Shown in pieces: positions 15,285 through 21,904 of a DNA stretch of 33,248 nt. Both the position numbers and the translations under genes were made by a program. Source of the DNA: a virus; the IMG/VR virus record IMGVR_UViG_3300046468_001117, positions 1-33,248 of that record. The stretch is one strand, 5' to 3'. The notes below the pieces were generated by a model. That model worked only from the letters and a program-made list of their open reading frames with translations. It made no database searches and was not told the DNA's origin. Each line of letters opens with the position of its first letter. Within the stretch, counting starts at the first letter, position 1.

Positions 15285-17372
15285 ATGTCAATGAGTGAAG
15301 CAGAATTTGAAAGACTATATCAAGAATTTATAAGAAAAGGTGGCGGTAGTCTAACCGGATCAAATACCCCTACTGCAAACGATATTATATTTGAGTCTTT
15401 GGGCGAAACAGTTAATACACCGGTAGAATACTATGATGAAACAAATAAAATTGAATTGTCGCCTTCTCGGTTAGCAGAATTAAACGCGGCTGAAGAGCAA
15501 TATAATAGAAAGGAAGCATTATCTATTATATCAAGTGAAATATCCGATAATAACTTTACTAATCCATACAGTATAATTTCTACAGATGGTATTGCAAACT
15601 ATACAGAATACAATTCAAGTCCAGGTGTTTCATCATTAAGTAGTGCAAATGATTCTTTTAATTTGTTATCTGATACCAGTAATGGCGGTAGCGTTCTTGC
15701 TAAAAGTACAATTATTACTGGAGTACTAGCGGAAACTGGATTAGATTTTAATAAAATATTACTTGGTGCAACGTTAGGGACTGTTGCAATTGATATGTTT
15801 AATAATTTAAATTTACATACTGAACAACAGATCCAAGACTTACCACAGACATTGCAAGATGCTGACACCTTGTCAAGCCTTAATAAATCTTTTGGTGAGC
15901 AAGATAATAGTTGTAGCCTATTCAACGAATTAATGGGTGTAATGTCAGGTAGTTTTGATAGTGCCTTTAATCTATTGGATAGCGCAAAATCGTCACTCTT
16001 GAATATACTCAATCAAACTGGTGTTATGGATTTCTTTAATGGAATCTCAGGTGATATTTCAAATATAATTTCAGGATTAGTTGGTCCGATATCTGATAAT
16101 ATTAATTTATTAATAAGTAATATATCTAGCGTAGTTAATGGAGCATTGGCTTCTGTGATAGGGGCATTGCCAAATATTAAAGGCATACTAGGTGATTTAG
16201 GTAACATGGCATCAAGTGCGATGAATGCTGTATCAAGTGTGGCAAACCAAATCTTTGGAGAAATAGCAAATATTGCAAATATGGCATCACAGATAGCAGA
16301 TAAACTAGCAGCAATGACAATGGCTGGTGCGATGTTGGATCCATGCAAATTAGCAGTATTGATGAATACGGGATCACCTGCATTAAAAAATGCTGCTGGA
16401 CTATTAAATGCTCCGTTGCCAACAGGTAATTCTGGATTTAATATCCCTACCTCGGTAGATCCTCGTGCGTTTGCCGGTGATGTTGACTCAATCCTTGGTA
16501 GTGCAATAGATAATGCATCTTCACAGCCAGGAGTCCCTCAATCGCCATTCAGTTTAGCAGCAAGTATCTATCAGCCAATAGACTCATACTTATTTGATTT
16601 ATATAATGGTAATAATGGATTAGGTTCAGAATTTGAAACCATTACTTCATCTGATGGATCAGAACGTATCGTTAAAAAACCGTTAACTGGTAGTAATTCA
16701 ATATCAGCAACATCATCTAATATTTCTGCTGCATCCAGAGGAGAAACACCTCAATTGCCTATTCCTGAGTTAGATTCACCGCCTAGTATCCAAGATATTG
16801 CTGGTATTTCACAAGGTGGGTCCGCGCCTAATATTGTTACACCAGACCTAAGAGGTGTTGCATCCAATCCACAAATTGCATCTGCTGCATCAGATGCAGA
16901 TATTATAGATACCGCGGGCAATCATATAACTACTGACAACAAAGGAAATAAATTACCACTAGTGTCAGTTCTCGCTAAAACATTTAAATCACAGTGGAGA
17001 CCCACTATAGGAAAAGATGTAACTGAACAACAGACATTAATTAGAAATACAATTAGTGATATTAGATTATATACTGAATCAGATTCAGTTATATTCCAAA
17101 CTGGACAAAAAAAACAAGCAATGATAATAATTGAAGAACTTTCTGGATATAAGAAAATCTTACGTGACTTATATAGTGTGAGAAATGAACTAACATATGA
17201 ATCGCCGGGCGCAGATTTTAATGCGGTTAAAGAAGAAGAAAAGCGTATTCTATTTACTAATAGTATAAAACCACGCCATACTAGAATTATTAATAATGTT
17301 TCTCCTAAAATAGCAAATAGTATCACATCGTGGGAATCAATAAAATCACAAACAGTTTTGAATCCTAGATAA
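15285..17372 (+). CDS. large virion protein, probable baseplate/tail component
   Basis: A ~695-aa protein. The reading frame is open from a GTG at 15276, but ATG 15285 (or 15291) fits better as the start; no strong ribosome site decides it. It begins with a helical head (MSEAEFERLYQEFIRKG). The long middle (residues ~140-380) is rich in Ser, Asn, Ile and Ala with heptad-like spacing (SSVVNGALASVIGAL, SSAMNAVSSVANQIFG), suggesting a long helix or membrane-active region. A Pro/Ser-rich linker follows. The C-terminal domain from ~565 is charged and soluble (WRPTIGKDVTEQQTLIRNTI). Adjacency to PAAR supports a hub, spike or tape-related role. Confidence 0.62.
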   Translation: MSMSEAEFERLYQEFIRKGGGSLTGSNTPTANDIIFESLGETVNTPVEYYDETNKIELSPSRLAELNAAEEQYNRKEALSIISSEISDNNFTNPYSIISTDGIANYTEYNSSPGVSSLSSANDSFNLLSDTSNGGSVLAKSTIITGVLAETGLDFNKILLGATLGTVAIDMFNNLNLHTEQQIQDLPQTLQDADTLSSLNKSFGEQDNSCSLFNELMGVMSGSFDSAFNLLDSAKSSLLNILNQTGVMDFFNGISGDISNIISGLVGPISDNINLLISNISSVVNGALASVIGALPNIKGILGDLGNMASSAMNAVSSVANQIFGEIANIANMASQIADKLAAMTMAGAMLDPCKLAVLMNTGSPALKNAAGLLNAPLPTGNSGFNIPTSVDPRAFAGDVDSILGSAIDNASSQPGVPQSPFSLAASIYQPIDSYLFDLYNGNNGLGSEFETITSSDGSERIVKKPLTGSNSISATSSNISAASRGETPQLPIPELDSPPSIQDIAGISQGGSAPNIVTPDLRGVASNPQIASAASDADIIDTAGNHITTDNKGNKLPLVSVLAKTFKSQWRPTIGKDVTEQQTLIRNTISDIRLYTESDSVIFQTGQKKQAMIIIEELSGYKKILRDLYSVRNELTYESPGADFNAVKEEEKRILFTNSIKPRHTRIINNVSPKIANSITSWESIKSQTVLNPR

Positions 17373-17376
17373 ATAC
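17368..17376 (+). promoter_or_regulatory. T4-type late promoter box
   Basis: GATAAATAC, with the TAA stop of the preceding gene inside it, 28 bp before the kinase ATG. Confidence 0.6.
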
Positions 17377-17404
17377 CTGTAACAAATTATTGGAGTAAGT
17401 ATAA

Positions 17405-18082
17405 ATGCGTGTCAATGAAATCCTACAATCAATTGAAGAGGGTGTGAATGATCCTCATATTTTCAAAGCCGTATTTCTGGCAGGCGGCCCTGGCAGTGGC
17501 AAAAGTTTTGTTGCTAATAAGATGCTCAAAGGAACTGGTCTCAGAACAGTAAATTCAGATGACATTTATGAATATATGATGGATAAAGCAGGAAAAGAAT
17601 TGACTCCAGATGATATCTATTCTGATGAAGGACAAGAAATTCGTAATCGTGCAAAACAGATTACAAAGAATAAACAACAATTGCATATCGAAGGCCGTCT
17701 AGGACTTATTATTGATGGCACTGGCAAAGATGTAGCAAAAGTTCAAAAAGCAAATGAACAATTAAAAGAACTTGGCTATGAAACAATGATGTTATTTGTT
17801 AATACAAGTGAAGATGTCGCACAAGAGCGCAATGAAAATCGTCCTAGAAGTTTACCAAGACAACAAGTGACTAAGATGTGGCAAGCAGTACAGCAGAATC
17901 TTATGAAGTTTCAGCAGTTATTCGGCGCAGGAAATTTTCATATTGTTGATAACTCTGGTGGCCTAGAAGATCCAGAACGTAAATCAAATTTCTTAGAAGT
18001 TGATAGAGCAATTGATAAATTTTTAGTTAAGTCCCCATCTATGCCACAGGCCAAGAACTGGATTAAAGATCAAAGAAGTTGA
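17405..18082 (+). CDS. zeta-toxin-like P-loop kinase
   Basis: A P-loop NTPase of 225 aa. Walker A GGPGSGKS lies near residues 27-34, followed by FVANKML. The VNSDDIYEYM segment holds the catalytic Asp pair expected in the zeta-toxin/polynucleotide-kinase group. IIDGTGKD near 100-107 and the basic RNENRPRSLPRQQV lid near 137-150 fit as well. A substrate (sugar nucleotide, nucleic acid 5' end) cannot be read from sequence. The stop TGA lies inside the -35 box of the next promoter. Confidence 0.75.
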   Translation: MRVNEILQSIEEGVNDPHIFKAVFLAGGPGSGKSFVANKMLKGTGLRTVNSDDIYEYMMDKAGKELTPDDIYSDEGQEIRNRAKQITKNKQQLHIEGRLGLIIDGTGKDVAKVQKANEQLKELGYETMMLFVNTSEDVAQERNENRPRSLPRQQVTKMWQAVQQNLMKFQQLFGAGNFHIVDNSGGLEDPERKSNFLEVDRAIDKFLVKSPSMPQAKNWIKDQRS

Positions 18083-18107
18083 CAAATACTTTAGAATCGT
18101 GTATAAT
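18079..18107 (+). promoter_or_regulatory. strong sigma70-like promoter of the glycosyltransferase gene
   Basis: Perfect TTGACA (18079-18084), 17-bp spacer, perfect TATAAT (18102-18107). The stop codon of the upstream kinase gene is inside the -35. A TATAAT-rich AT tract follows. Confidence 0.85.
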
Positions 18108-18142
18108 ATAATATAACTATAAATTGATGAAGCGGATAAAAA

Positions 18143-18967
18143 TTGAACAATAGCGCATTAGAACATTGCCTGCAATTTAGAAAAGAAATTGATTTAGATT
18201 TCATAAGAAAAACACATGTTCATTACTGTACTCCTTGCTATGGAGGACAGGTAACAGAACCGTTTTTTAGATCATGGACACGTGCACATATGATGTTCAC
18301 AAAACATGAAATACCATACTCCCTGACTACTAGTGCAAACGAAAGTTTAGTATCACGTGCTAGATGTCATATGGTAGCATATTTCATGGCTAATCCAGAA
18401 GCAACACATATGATGTTTATTGATGCAGATATAAATTTTGATGCACTTGATATCTTACATATGCTACAACATGATAAAGATATTATTGTTGGTGCATATC
18501 CTAAAAAAGATTTGAACTGGAATAATATAAAACATAATGTTGTAAATAATACATCAATTGATGCAAACTTATTAAATTCAGTTGGTTCAAACTATGCACT
18601 TAATTTTAGATATAATCTAGACGGCGATGAACCACAAATACAAATGACAGATGGTCTTACAGAGTTAAAAGATGCGGCAACTGGTTTCATGCTAATTAAG
18701 CGTGAAGTAATTATAAAAATGATTGAAGAATATCCCGATCTTTATTTTAATAATGATTTGAATATGGATCCAGAGTTTGCAAAATGGACATACTTATTCT
18801 TTGATACATATCTAGAACCTGATACAAAAAGATATCTATCAGAAGACTATGCGTTTTGTAGACGATGGCAAAATCTTGATGGTAAGATATGGCTTGATCC
18901 TTTGGTAAAATTAGACCACACTGGACATTTTATATTTGAAGGCAATATAAACAATATTTTTTCTTAG
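18143..18967 (+). CDS. glycosyltransferase (Anp1/GT2-like)
   Basis: A 274-aa protein that would transfer sugars, probably onto a phage or host surface target. The core DxD lies in MFIDADINFDALDIL near residues 92-105. Opening strands HVHYCTPCYGGQVT and ESLVSRARCHMV fit a GT-A Rossmann-like fold seen in T4-like marine phages. A later acidic segment (AATGFMLIKRE) is the acceptor-side loop. The start is a TTG with aagcgga nearby; a short out-of-frame ORF (18127-18153, MKRIKIEQ) overlaps it and could serve translational coupling. Promoter is 18079. Confidence 0.8.
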   Translation: MNNSALEHCLQFRKEIDLDFIRKTHVHYCTPCYGGQVTEPFFRSWTRAHMMFTKHEIPYSLTTSANESLVSRARCHMVAYFMANPEATHMMFIDADINFDALDILHMLQHDKDIIVGAYPKKDLNWNNIKHNVVNNTSIDANLLNSVGSNYALNFRYNLDGDEPQIQMTDGLTELKDAATGFMLIKREVIIKMIEEYPDLYFNNDLNMDPEFAKWTYLFFDTYLEPDTKRYLSEDYAFCRRWQNLDGKIWLDPLVKLDHTGHFIFEGNINNIFS

Positions 18968-18974
18968 TTTTTAC

Positions 18975-19003
18975 TTGACATTCTAACCGAATCACTTTAT
19001 AAA
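18975..19003 (+). promoter_or_regulatory. sigma70-like promoter, family copy 1
   Basis: TTGACA at 18975, 17-bp spacer, TATAAA at 18998. The downstream bases GAATGTATAAGT are repeated at the next two promoters. Confidence 0.82.
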
Positions 19004-19036
19004 GAATGTATAAGTTGAGAAAACGGAGAATGTAAT

Positions 19037-19288
19037 ATGTTTAGAATCCCTAGTTTTTATAAGTTTGATACTACCTTTGAAGATGCTAAAACAGTAATGA
19101 CTTCTTATGGTCGTGGCGATTTGCTTGAAGGCATGGAAGCAATGAATCGTGTATGGGATGAACATTGTGCCAGTTATAATTGTGACCATGCACATTTTAC
19201 TGACGACTCAGATTTTTATGAATACTATGAAGCAGAAGTTAATGCTTACAACAAAGTTTTCGAAACAATGCAACCACTTTTTGCTTGA
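19037..19288 (+). CDS. small acidic phage protein, early type
   Basis: An 83-aa acidic protein, rich in Phe, Tyr, Glu and Asp (FYKFDTTFEDAKTVMTSYGRGD; later DDSDFYEYYEAEVNAYNKVFE). A CASYNCDHAHF segment near 48-57 puts two Cys and two His close together but is too short to call a zinc motif. The ribosome site is cggag. It has its own promoter, and the TGA stop is part of the next gene's TTGACA -35 box. Such small acidic early proteins often target host factors, but nothing here shows that. Confidence 0.72.
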   Translation: MFRIPSFYKFDTTFEDAKTVMTSYGRGDLLEGMEAMNRVWDEHCASYNCDHAHFTDDSDFYEYYEAEVNAYNKVFETMQPLFA

Positions 19289-19313
19289 CAACCTAACATA
19301 CGACTGATATAAA
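19285..19313 (+). promoter_or_regulatory. sigma70-like promoter, family copy 2
   Basis: TTGACA at 19285 (TGA is the stop of the previous gene), 17-bp spacer, TATAAA at 19308, then GTATGTATAAGT, matching copy 1. Confidence 0.82.
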
Positions 19314-19344
19314 GTATGTATAAGTTAACAAGAAAGAGAATCAC

Positions 19345-19530
19345 ATGACACAAGAAATCATCGTTTCATCACACCCATATCTACCAGAAATTAAAGAGTG
19401 TGAAGATTATGCACACTATTGTCAAACTCGTCGTGTAGTTGGTCTGGGCGTTGTGCCAGAAAATCTTTTTGATGCGATTTACCTGAGCAAAGATGAAGAG
19501 GAATATTTTACTCTAATTGACGAGGCTTAA
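19345..19530 (+). CDS. small acidic phage protein, early type
   Basis: A 61-aa acidic protein. Hydrophobic strand IIVSSHPYLPEIKECEDYAHYCQTR has two Cys at residues ~18 and 26. A helical end (NLFDAIYLSKDEEEYFTLIDEA) follows. No family recognised. It is expressed from its own promoter (copy 2) with site agaaagaga. Confidence 0.7.
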   Translation: MTQEIIVSSHPYLPEIKECEDYAHYCQTRRVVGLGVVPENLFDAIYLSKDEEEYFTLIDEA

Positions 19531-19553
19531 TATTTAAAAGTGTGAAATAATAC

Positions 19554-19582
19554 TTGACAATTCAAACGAATCAGTCTATAAA
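19554..19582 (+). promoter_or_regulatory. sigma70-like promoter, family copy 3
   Basis: TTGACA at 19554, 17-bp spacer, TATAAA at 19577, then GAATGTATAGAT, again closely like copy 1. Confidence 0.82.
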
Positions 19583-19613
19583 GAATGTATAGATAGCAAC
19601 AAGGAAATCTCAT

Positions 19614-19955
19614 ATGTCAGTTCAAGTTTTCAAAGTTTATCAAATTCAATTAGATGAAAAACTAGTAGAACTAGTTAATAAAGAGGGCTGGAATTGTCAC
19701 GAAAAAGCAACTGCATATGCAGATGCCACATTTGGAAATTTTAAAGAGGCTGCTATGAAATTTGATGAATGTTATACTCATGTTGCAAACATTATTGCTG
19801 ACAGCCTTGATCATGTTTTTGAAGTAGGAAATATTGGACCAGAAGATCGTATTGAGCGGTTTGGAAAAATGTCTAGTATTTCAGTTGGAAATATTATTGA
19901 AGATGCTGATGGCAATCGTTCAGTTGTAGCAAACTTTGGATTTGAAACTATATAA
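19614..19955 (+). CDS. small phage protein, early type
   Basis: A 113-aa acidic helical protein with ELVNKEGWNCHEKATAYADATF and an extended second half (IERFGKMSSISVGNIIEDADGN) that may be a small beta domain. No recognised motif. Promoter is copy 3. Its stop overlaps the start of the SWIM gene (TAATG), so the two are co-translated. Confidence 0.72.
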   Translation: MSVQVFKVYQIQLDEKLVELVNKEGWNCHEKATAYADATFGNFKEAAMKFDECYTHVANIIADSLDHVFEVGNIGPEDRIERFGKMSSISVGNIIEDADGNRSVVANFGFETI

Positions 19956-20176
19956 TGGCAAAGTATGGACCACGTATATTTCCCAGTGACCTGATTAATA
20001 CTAAGGGTCATTGGGCAGTTGATACTGAATGGTATGTATCAGGCAGCAAGGGTAATATATATACAATTAAAATGACTGATAAGGGGTTTACTTGTGATTG
20101 CCCGGCATTTAAAAAATGCAAGCATATTAAATTAATAGAAGAAAAATTTGAGGATACGTTAGATGAATTTTTGTGA
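19955..20176 (+). CDS. SWIM-type zinc-finger miniprotein
   Basis: A 73-aa protein. The SWIM zinc-finger pattern C-x-C-x(n)-C-x-H is visible as FTCDCPAFKKCKHIKLIEEKF near residues 46-66: Cys-Asp-Cys, then Cys-Lys-His. The preceding strand (SKGNIYTIKMTDKG) is the usual beta hairpin of the fold. SWIM domains bind DNA or proteins in other contexts. Here the domain stands almost alone, with a short N-terminal extension, and overlaps the next gene. Confidence 0.78.
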   Translation: MAKYGPRIFPSDLINTKGHWAVDTEWYVSGSKGNIYTIKMTDKGFTCDCPAFKKCKHIKLIEEKFEDTLDEFL

Positions 20177-20414
20177 TTTACAATTTAATGAAATACGACC
20201 GCAACACTTTCAAGCCAAACGGTCTTTTGGTAATTATGATTTGAGTGTGATTCAAGAACCAGGCAAAAAACTTTATGAAATTGCAGTGTTCAAGGATAAT
20301 AATTTTGTTCAACTACCTGGTATACATACCGGAGATGATGTTATACCTTATCTTGAACCAGCAGATGTAGAAGGCATAATGCTCAAACTACATTTCATTG
20401 CTGGTCCTAATTAA
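20163..20414 (+). CDS. small phage protein, function unknown
   Basis: An 83-aa protein mixing short beta segments (LSVIQEPGKKLYEIAVFKDN and VQLPGIH) with an acidic helix near the end (LEPADVEGIMLKLHFI). Start overlaps the SWIM gene by 14 bp; no site or motif is outstanding. It is the last plus-strand gene before the convergent minus-strand operon. Confidence 0.65.
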   Translation: MNFCDLQFNEIRPQHFQAKRSFGNYDLSVIQEPGKKLYEIAVFKDNNFVQLPGIHTGDDVIPYLEPADVEGIMLKLHFIAGPN

Positions 20415-20423
20415 CTTCGATCA

Positions 20424-20438
20424 TACTACTAAGTAGTA
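20424..20438. terminator. candidate hairpin between convergent genes
   Basis: TACTAC, TAA, GTAGTA form a perfect 6-bp hairpin between the plus-strand operon (ends 20414) and the minus-strand operon (stop at 20429-20431). It lacks a T run on either side, so termination is only possible. Confidence 0.3.
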
Positions 20439-20563
20439 GGATACATATTGTGCTTATATTCACTGACACGTTGTGCTTCTTTATATAAGCCTTTGTTGCG
20501 TAATTCACGAATTGCCATACAGTATGAACGGTATTCCATTGCTTTTACAAATCTTTTTAACAT
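20429..20563 (-). CDS. 44-aa small protein, last gene of the minus operon
   Basis: A 44-aa basic protein with the core MEYRSYCMAIRELRNKGLYKEA. Its REL-x-x-x-G-x-YKEA run resembles the AEL-x-x-x-G-x-YKEA of the 58-aa gene in the same operon, so the two are probable relatives. Begins 1 bp after the stop of the one-helix membrane gene; site aaagga. Function unknown. Confidence 0.65.
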   Translation of the reverse strand: MLKRFVKAMEYRSYCMAIRELRNKGLYKEAQRVSEYKHNMYPTT

Positions 20564-20564
20564 A

Positions 20565-20786
20565 TTATATTCCTTTACAATCAAACATTGATTTATCTAG
20601 TTGAACTGGTACTCCACCCTTTTCAAGGCATGCCTCTTTCCAATTTGGTTCTTTGAACTTATCAATTACTGCATAGAAACCAAATCCTATGCATATTATT
20701 AGTAGTGAAGTCATTATCACAAACATATAGAAACCTAACTTCTGCACTACTTGTGCTGATATTTCCATATGTTGTTCACCAACCAT
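20565..20786 (-). CDS. one-helix membrane protein with extracytoplasmic Cys pair
   Basis: A 73-aa protein. A hydrophobic helix covers residues ~18-42 (FYMFVIMTSLLIICIGFGF). The C-terminal portion (EACLEKGGVPVQLDKSMFDC) has two Cys that could form a disulfide if it lies in the periplasm. The start overlaps the c-subunit stop (TAATG), so the two are translationally coupled. A role tied to the c subunit is inferred only from that coupling. Confidence 0.72.
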   Translation of the reverse strand: MVGEQHMEISAQVVQKLGFYMFVIMTSLLIICIGFGFYAVIDKFKEPNWKEACLEKGGVPVQLDKSMFDCKGI

Positions 20787-21010
20787 TATACAACTGCAAA
20801 CATTAGTAGTAGTGCTACTAAGAATGCAAAGATACCTAATGCTTCTGCAAATGCAACACCAATAAACATTGTTCCGTTGTCAGGCTTTTTAGGCATAACT
20901 TTAAATACACTACCGACAATAATTCCTACTGCGATTGCAGCACCACCCATTCCTAATGTTGCTAGTCCGGCGCCAATCATTGCGCCCATAGTTGCTATAT
21001 CACCTGTCAT
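20786..21010 (-). CDS. atpE-like: F0F1 ATP synthase subunit c homologue
   Basis: A 74-aa proteolipid with two transmembrane hairpins, the usual c-subunit length. Helix 1 carries the glycine-rich packing face ([17 protein letters not shown], residues 13-29). The cytoplasmic loop reads K41-K42-P43-D44, occupying the same positions as E. coli R41-Q42-P43-D44. Helix 2 has the FAEALGIF motif with the ion-binding Glu56 and a hydrophobic end (LLLMFAVV), close to alphaproteobacterial c subunits. So the proton site is intact, but the loop Arg/Gln are Lys/Lys. Strong AGGAG ribosome site inside the preceding gene. Host derivation and function in a mixed c-ring are inference. Confidence 0.88.
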   Translation of the reverse strand: MTGDIATMGAMIGAGLATLGMGGAAIAVGIIVGSVFKVMPKKPDNGTMFIGVAFAEALGIFAFLVALLLMFAVV

Positions 21011-21014
21011 TGTA

Positions 21015-21191
21015 TCAACTCCTGTCCATTAACATCAAGTCTTTAGCTTCTTTGTAGAAGCCTTGACGATGTAGTTCAGCAGCGGCTCTTGCATATCCCA
21101 CTGACTCTAAGAAGTTCCATGTGCCACGACCAAATACTTTAAGAGCATTCCAAAAAGGATTTACCGTATATTCCATTACTAATGTAGTCAT
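21015..21191 (-). CDS. 58-aa small protein of the minus operon
   Basis: A 58-aa protein. Pattern: Trp/Phe-rich N-terminus ([17 protein letters not shown]), then a helical [20 protein letters not shown] core that resembles the end of the 44-aa gene (REL...GLYKEAQ). Starts in the stop of the DUF1127 gene (TAATG) and stops 4 bp before the c-subunit start, carrying its ribosome site. It is small and helical, and may bind the same partner as its relative. Confidence 0.7.
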   Translation of the reverse strand: MTTLVMEYTVNPFWNALKVFGRGTWNFLESVGYARAAAELHRQGFYKEAKDLMLMDRS

Positions 21192-21427
21192 TATACTGCC
21201 CCTCTTAGATTTTCATTTACTGTTATTTCAATATCTTCAACTACTAGACGTTCTGGTTTATTATATGATGTGATTGCAATATTATATATTTCACCACGTG
21301 AAATTCCGATATCATTTAGTTCATAGTTTGAAAGTGCAGACAGTTCTTTGATTGTTGTACGAACTTTCTTTCTATAATCCATTTCGGTTCTAAAATTTTT
21401 GTATGCTATTACTAGTTTATTAATCAT
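21191..21427 (-). CDS. DUF1127 (YjiS-like) family protein
   Basis: A 78-aa protein with the DUF1127 signature in the middle: helix RKKVRTTIKELSALSNYELNDIGISRGEIYNIA, i.e. EL-x-x-LS-x-YEL-x-DIG-x-SRG-x-I. In alphaproteobacteria, DUF1127 proteins are small RNA-binding regulators (for example CcaF1 of Rhodobacter). Here the usual N-terminal region is replaced by MINKLVIAYKNFRTEMDYR and a C-terminal extension follows. A phage copy next to an ATP synthase c subunit is unusual. Overlaps neighbours on both sides. Confidence 0.8.
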   Translation of the reverse strand: MINKLVIAYKNFRTEMDYRKKVRTTIKELSALSNYELNDIGISRGEIYNIAITSYNKPERLVVEDIEITVNENLRGAV

Positions 21428-21614
21428 GTGTTATTCCTTGTGTGTGTCTGTGTGATGGCGCTTTGCCACTGTTATCAAGCATGTATTGGTAAGCAAATTC
21501 CCAATCACGTGCATACTCTGTTTTTGCCCAAGTCATTAAGTCTGAGCGTTTTGTTGCCCTATTAGGAAATCCTCCAAAAAGATTTGCTAGGGCACTAAAT
21601 AGGTTTAGTGTCAT
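21420..21614 (-). CDS. first gene of the minus operon, function unknown
   Basis: A 64-aa protein with a short hydrophobic beginning (MTLNLFSALANLFGGF) then a Trp/Tyr-rich soluble segment (DLMTWAKTEYARDWEFAYQYM) and a His/Pro tail (PSHRHTQG). Not recognised. It overlaps the DUF1127 start by 8 bp and has the leader at 21615-21722 in front of it, so it is the promoter-proximal gene. Confidence 0.7.
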   Translation of the reverse strand: MTLNLFSALANLFGGFPNRATKRSDLMTWAKTEYARDWEFAYQYMLDNSGKAPSHRHTQGITHD

Positions 21615-21643
21615 TCAGTTTCTCCAAATTGTTTGATGCTTGA

Positions 21644-21704
21644 GGGAAGCAATACCCTAGTCTTTCCCAGTGCCACTCATTTTTTATAAGCTGAGGTCGC
21701 TTAT
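21644..21704 (-). promoter_or_regulatory. structured leader of the minus operon
   Basis: On the minus strand a hairpin ATAAGC/GCTTAT with 7-nt loop (21686-21704) is followed by two mutually exclusive stems that share the GGG at 21644-21646: with TTCCC at 21664-21668, or with CCCT at 21055-equivalent 21655-21658. A switching or attenuating leader is possible. It does not match a riboswitch class I know. Confidence 0.4.
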
Positions 21705-21713
21705 CTTACACTT

Positions 21714-21753
21714 TTATTTATAGTAATATAACACTAAAAAACACTAAAAACAA
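21714..21753 (-). promoter_or_regulatory. promoter region of the minus operon
   Basis: On the minus strand, TTGTTT (21748-21753), 17-bp spacer, TATATT (21725-21730), and immediately downstream a TATAAATAA late-type box (21714-21722). The spacer holds a tandem TTTTTAGTGT repeat. Either a sigma70-like early promoter or a late promoter, or both, could drive the operon. Confidence 0.55.
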
Positions 21754-21819
21754 CTGCATTTTGCGAAGACTCGGTATGCGTGTAGTGCAACTGTGACACT
21801 CCGTCAAGTTAAATAATGC

Positions 21820-21848
21820 TTGCTATTTGGTTATTATTCTGTTATAAT
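21820..21848 (+). promoter_or_regulatory. sigma70-like promoter of the epimerase/transporter unit
   Basis: TTGCTA at 21820-21825, 17-bp spacer, perfect TATAAT at 21843-21848, 57 bp before the 21905 ATG. Divergent to the minus operon promoter; the ~290-bp gap between them holds the two promoter sets and leader and no gene. Confidence 0.72.
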
Positions 21849-21904
21849 GATACAAACGTTAATAGACTAAATATGTTGAATCAAGAAATTAAGAAAGAAT
21901 TCAT

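Noticed and set aside
15599-16422. Several minus-strand frames in the large virion gene
   Set aside because: Hydrophobic shadows of the plus-strand gene; no start signals or operon context.
20769-21032. 87-aa plus-strand open frame opposite the ATP synthase c subunit gene
   Set aside because: The minus-strand c subunit is clearly recognisable with its own ribosome site; the plus frame is a low-complexity Ile/Pro/Ala shadow.
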